Assembly: GCA_937907485.1 (NCBI GenBank)
Contig: CALESR010000381.1
Location: 1-7,152, forward strand
Origin: an uncultured Paracoccaceae bacterium
Lineage (GTDB): Bacteria > Pseudomonadota > Alphaproteobacteria > Rhodobacterales > Rhodobacteraceae
Direction: 5' to 3'
Length of the DNA: 7,152 bases
The position numbers and the translations under genes were made by a program. This document shows, piece by piece, positions 6,248 through 7,152 of this stretch. How positions within the stretch are numbered: the first letter of the stretch is position 1; every line of letters begins with the position of its first letter. The notes under the pieces are model-generated. The model searched no databases. It was not told where the DNA came from and saw only the letters and a program-made list of their open reading frames with translations.

Positions 6248-6889
6248 TCAGAACCGGAACATGCCGCGCAGGCTGACGGTGTCATGTTCGATGGAGACCG
6301 TCTGGCCCAGCCCGTCGGGATTGTCGCCCGAGAACCGGCGCGTGACATATTGCAAGCCGACGGTAAAGCGGCGGCTGACCTGATATTCGGCCCCGAGACC
6401 GACGTGATAGCCGCCCAGCGACCATTGGCTGGCGCCGCCCATCTCGAAATAGGTGCCCATCGACAGACCTGCGACGCCATAAAGCTGAAAGTTGCCCCAG
6501 GCGTGGCCGATCCGGCCGCTGAGGTCGAACATGTCATCCAGCCCGGCGGTGGCGAACCCGGTGACGCGCTGGTCAATGTTGTAATAGGCCAGTTCGCCGC
6601 CGAAAACCCAGGTGCCGTACTGACGGGTATAACCGCCAAAGGCGCCAAAATCCGAACCCTCGATGAACGAGAAGGTGCCGGTTGGCGGGTTGGCAAAGGT
6701 CATCTCGCCGCTTCCGTGCCGCGAGTAGGACAGGCCGGCATAGGCGCCGGTCCAGATGGCAACCGGCGCGGCAATCGGCATCGGCGCGATCTCGACGACA
6801 GGTTCGGTATAGCCGCTGGCGAGGGCGGGCGAGCCCAGGATGGCAAGAGGGGCGACAAAAGCACTGGACAGGGCAAAGAAACGAGTCAT
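6248..6889 (-). CDS. Outer-membrane beta-barrel protein with signal peptide
   Basis: This 213-residue protein begins with a typical Sec signal peptide: MTR, a hydrophobic core, and PALA with likely cleavage after A24. A short proline-rich segment (about 30-43) follows, then WTGAYAGLSYS (46-56), the usual first strand of small 8-stranded opacity/OmpA-like barrels. The rest alternates polar and aromatic residues in glycine-rich strands (GAFGGYTRQYGTWVFGGEL, LQYVTRRF) and ends in phenylalanine (SLRGMFRF), the C-terminal signature for BAM-assisted insertion. It is therefore placed in the outer membrane. Function is unknown; a general porin-like or surface protein is the safest call. The start has GAGGA about seven bases upstream on the minus strand. 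It is divergent from the amidohydrolase gene and upstream of mazG on the same strand. Confidence 0.87.
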   Translation of the reverse strand: MTRFFALSSAFVAPLAILGSPALASGYTEPVVEIAPMPIAAPVAIWTGAYAGLSYSRHGSGEMTFANPPTGTFSFIEGSDFGAFGGYTRQYGTWVFGGELAYYNIDQRVTGFATAGLDDMFDLSGRIGHAWGNFQLYGVAGLSMGTYFEMGGASQWSLGGYHVGLGAEYQVSRRFTVGLQYVTRRFSGDNPDGLGQTVSIEHDTVSLRGMFRF

Positions 6890-7044
6890 GGCGTATCCTC
6901 GAATAAAAGTTGTCCCTGACCCATTCTAACACAATCTTGGCGTGGCCACCGGTCCTTGCGGTCGCATAAGCGGTTTTGAGCCTGCGGTTGTGCAGGGGGG
7001 CGAGAATCGGGTATCCCTCGGGCATCCATGAACAGGAAGCCATC
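6890..7044. other. Divergent intergenic region, barrel gene / amidohydrolase
   Basis: This 155-base stretch must contain the promoters for both flanking genes. For the barrel gene a possible -10 TAGAAT lies at 6923-6928 on the minus strand, but no convincing -35 is seen. For the amidohydrolase a weak TTGTGC near 6988 is followed 17 bases later by GTATCC. Neither is strong enough to call. No RNA gene or repeat was seen. Confidence 0.5.
7034..7039 (+). promoter_or_regulatory. Ribosome binding site of the M20-like gene
   Basis: AGGAAG lies five bases before ATG 7045. It selects this start over the out-of-frame ATG at 7028, which has no such site. Confidence 0.6.
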
Positions 7045-7152
7045 ATGCCCGTCCTCAACCGTATCGCCGACTATGCCACCGACATGACGGAATGGCGCCG
7101 CCACCTGCACCAGCAGAAGCCGCGCAAGACTCGCTCACCGCCGCGGCGCTGG
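7045..7152 (+). CDS. M20-family amidohydrolase (hippurate hydrolase-like), N-terminal fragment, partial at window end
   Basis: The frame runs 36 codons to the window edge without a stop. Residues 1-23 read MPVLNRIADYATDMTEWRRHLHQ, here split as MPVLNRIADYATDMT and EWRRHLHQ. This is the characteristic start of M20 metallo-amidohydrolases (hippurate hydrolase / N-acyl-amino-acid hydrolase type), where WRRxLHxHPEL is normal. These cytoplasmic enzymes remove acyl groups from N-acyl amino acids using two metal ions. The expected HPEL does not follow. From codon 24 (7114) the frame reads QKPRKTRSPPRRW, very basic and unlike the family, and the other two frames do not restore it. Either the end of the window is a sequence junction or error, or the gene is disrupted. 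The start is supported by AGGAAG five bases upstream. Confidence 0.65.
   Translation, partial: MPVLNRIADYATDMTEWRRHLHQQKPRKTRSPPRRW

Noticed and set aside
5297..6919. 540-codon plus-strand open frame across mazG and the barrel gene
   Set aside because: It is antisense to two well-supported genes, starts inside the hairpin cluster and has no recognisable domain.

Overview
The window is very GC-rich chromosomal DNA with the codon bias and gene families of an alphaproteobacterium, most likely Rhodobacterales/Rhodobacteraceae. That placement rests on the PhnD-like and GcvT-type oxidoreductase proteins, the style of the outer-membrane barrel protein, and intergenic hairpins containing 'GGATATTT'. 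It comes from recognising families by eye, not from a database search. I see no rRNA, tRNA, CRISPR array or transposase.

Left block (24-4191, minus strand): a tight three-gene operon. Transcription order is a membrane di-iron fatty-acid-desaturase-family protein, a small PhnD-like substrate-binding protein with no signal peptide, and an 849-residue FAD/GcvT dehydrogenase of the dimethylglycine/sarcosine dehydrogenase type. Both junctions are 4-base ATGA stop/start overlaps. A divergent HTH_XRE regulator (4329-5165, plus) faces this operon across about 137 bases holding overlapping candidate promoters and repeated GTCAAC-like half-sites. The simplest model is that the regulator controls the operon and itself. 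The last enzyme points to oxidative N-demethylation with C1 transfer to tetrahydrofolate. The roles of the desaturase-like and binding-protein-like partners are not known to me, and this is the best candidate here for an undescribed system.

Middle (5166-5371): the XRE gene and mazG converge on about 200 bases packed with inverted repeats: a probable bidirectional terminator, a long GGATATTT-type hairpin, and three GC-rich hairpins.

Right block (5372-7152): mazG (minus) encodes a house-cleaning NTP pyrophosphohydrolase. Upstream of it on the same strand is a signal-peptide-bearing outer-membrane beta-barrel protein (6248-6889). A 9-bp inverted repeat sits immediately before the mazG start codon. 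Divergent from the barrel gene is the beginning of an M20-type amidohydrolase (7045 onward, plus). It matches the family for about 23 codons and then stops resembling it, just before the window ends.
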